Source of the DNA: Deltaproteobacteria bacterium
GTDB lineage: Bacteria > Myxococcota > Polyangia > Haliangiales > Haliangiaceae
DNA: 7,095 nucleotides
Direction of reading: 5' to 3'
NCBI GenBank assembly: GCA_018262455.1
Contig: JAGSPR010000359.1
Coordinates: 1-7,095, forward strand
The notes under the pieces were generated by a model. It was not told the origin of the DNA and searched no databases. It saw only the letters and a list, made by a program, of their open reading frames with translations. Below, piece after piece: positions 6,268 to 7,095 of the stretch (position 1 is the stretch's first letter; each line of letters opens with the position of its first letter). The position numbers and the translations under genes are program-made.

Positions 6268-7095
6268 TGCGGTTCGACGACCTCACCCCAGCAACGCGCA
6301 GCCGGATCCTGACCGGGTTCGGCCTGCGCATGGTCGTCGCGGTCGCGCTGGTCTGGCTCGTCGACTCGACGGGGCTCGGTGACGCCGGCGACAGGATCTT
6401 GCGCCGGCACTACTACGAGCTCCGCGGCCAGCGCGACAGCGCGCAGCAGGTGATCCTGGTCGCGATCGACGCGCCGACCCTCGCGGCATGGGGGCCTCCG
6501 CCCTGGCAACCGGCGCGACTCGACGGGCTGTTCGCGGCGATCTCGCGCGGGCGTCCGGCTGCCGTCGGCCTCGTCGACGACCAGGCGCGCTTGATCGCGT
6601 CGCCGGGGCGTCCCCGCGAGCCGGTGATCTCCGGCCCGACCGCGCTCGAGGTCGACGCCGAGACGATCGACAAGGTGTTGCTGCGCACGTCAGCTCGCCC
6701 CACCGCCACGGCGGAGATCCTGAAGGCTGCCGGCATCGAGATCGACGCCGACCGGATCGCCGTCAACTTCATCGGCCAGCGAGGGCTACCGACGCTGTCG
6801 GCACTCGAGGTCGCGCGCGGCAATCTTCCGAGCGAGTCGTTCACCGGCAAGATCGTCGTGATCGGGCTCGTCGCCCAGCCGTACGCGGGCCTCGTCCCGT
6901 CGCCGATCGGGCCGCTGACCGAGGCCCAGCTCCAGGCGCACGCGGTGGCGTCGGCCGTCGACGGGGTCTCGTGGTCGCCCGTCGCGCCGTGGTCGCGCTG
7001 GCTGCAGGTCGCGATCCTGTGTGCGATCGTGATGCTCCTCGGCCCCCACCTCCTCACGGCAGGCACCGCGATCGCGGCCGTCTCCATGGCGGCCG
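6264..7095 (+). CDS. CHASE2-domain membrane sensor protein (3' end outside window)
   Basis: An open frame from ATG 6264 runs without a stop to the window end, giving 277 residues of an incomplete protein. A membrane helix at about 15-34 (with R22 within it) is followed by about 210 extracytoplasmic residues resembling a CHASE2 sensor: an HYYELRG entry segment, the strand VILVAID, PPPWQPARLDGLFAAI, then VNFIG, GKIVVIGLVAQ, PSPIGPL and AQLQAHAVASAVDG. Hydrophobic segments begin again near residue 246 and continue to the edge. In known proteins CHASE2 is followed by several helices and a cytoplasmic output such as an adenylate cyclase, histidine kinase or Ser/Thr kinase; which one occurs here cannot be seen. 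The start overlaps the peptidase stop as ATGA (ATG 6267 is an alternative), indicating coupled translation. The ligand is unknown. Confidence 0.87.
   Translation, partial: MMRFDDLTPATRSRILTGFGLRMVVAVALVWLVDSTGLGDAGDRILRRHYYELRGQRDSAQQVILVAIDAPTLAAWGPPPWQPARLDGLFAAISRGRPAAVGLVDDQARLIASPGRPREPVISGPTALEVDAETIDKVLLRTSARPTATAEILKAAGIEIDADRIAVNFIGQRGLPTLSALEVARGNLPSESFTGKIVVIGLVAQPYAGLVPSPIGPLTEAQLQAHAVASAVDGVSWSPVAPWSRWLQVAILCAIVMLLGPHLLTAGTAIAAVSMAA

Noticed and set aside
1..7095. tRNA, rRNA, CRISPR array, insertion sequence or attachment site
   Set aside because: No cloverleaf, rRNA-like, spaced-repeat, transposase or terminal inverted repeat signal was seen. Nearly all the sequence is coding, and no non-coding gap exceeds about 140 nt.

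Overview
The window is high-GC DNA with strong G/C preference at third codon positions, and every recognisable gene lies on the + strand. Two features point to a member of the Myxococcota (formerly Deltaproteobacteria): a Ser/Thr kinase with an N-terminal zinc finger and an extracytoplasmic TPR domain, and a sigma factor resembling the 'Myxococcales family 1' sigma-70 group. A Polyangia or Nannocystis/Haliangium-like lineage is my best guess. This is inferred from protein architecture, not from a marker gene.

Layout: (1) positions 1-515 hold the C-terminal third of a MATE-family efflux transporter. (2) After a 139-nt gap comes a 970-aa membrane Ser/Thr kinase (655-3567): zinc finger, kinase, one membrane segment, a Cys-containing extracytoplasmic region and a tandem array of 42-residue TPR units. 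(3) Nineteen bases later is a 259-aa ECF-like sigma factor (3587-4366). (4) A 58-aa stand-alone zinc-finger protein (4439-4615) follows. It is easy to miss because it is short, and it aligns without gaps to the first 45 residues of the kinase. (5) Next is a 542-aa sedolisin (S53) serine-carboxyl peptidase with signal sequence, propeptide and complete catalytic residues (4639-6267). (6) A CHASE2-domain sensor protein (6264 to the window end) overlaps the peptidase stop by 4 nt and is cut off by the window.

The kinase, sigma factor, zinc finger, peptidase and CHASE2 genes are co-directional with gaps of 19, 72, 23 and -4 nt, so they probably form one transcription unit. My working model is that the TPR kinase and the CHASE2 protein are envelope sensors. 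The two related zinc fingers, one tethered to the kinase and one free, would be alternative docking or anti-sigma modules for the same sigma factor, and the secreted peptidase would be one output. Individual domain assignments are well supported. The connection between them is inference from gene order and the paralogous zinc fingers.
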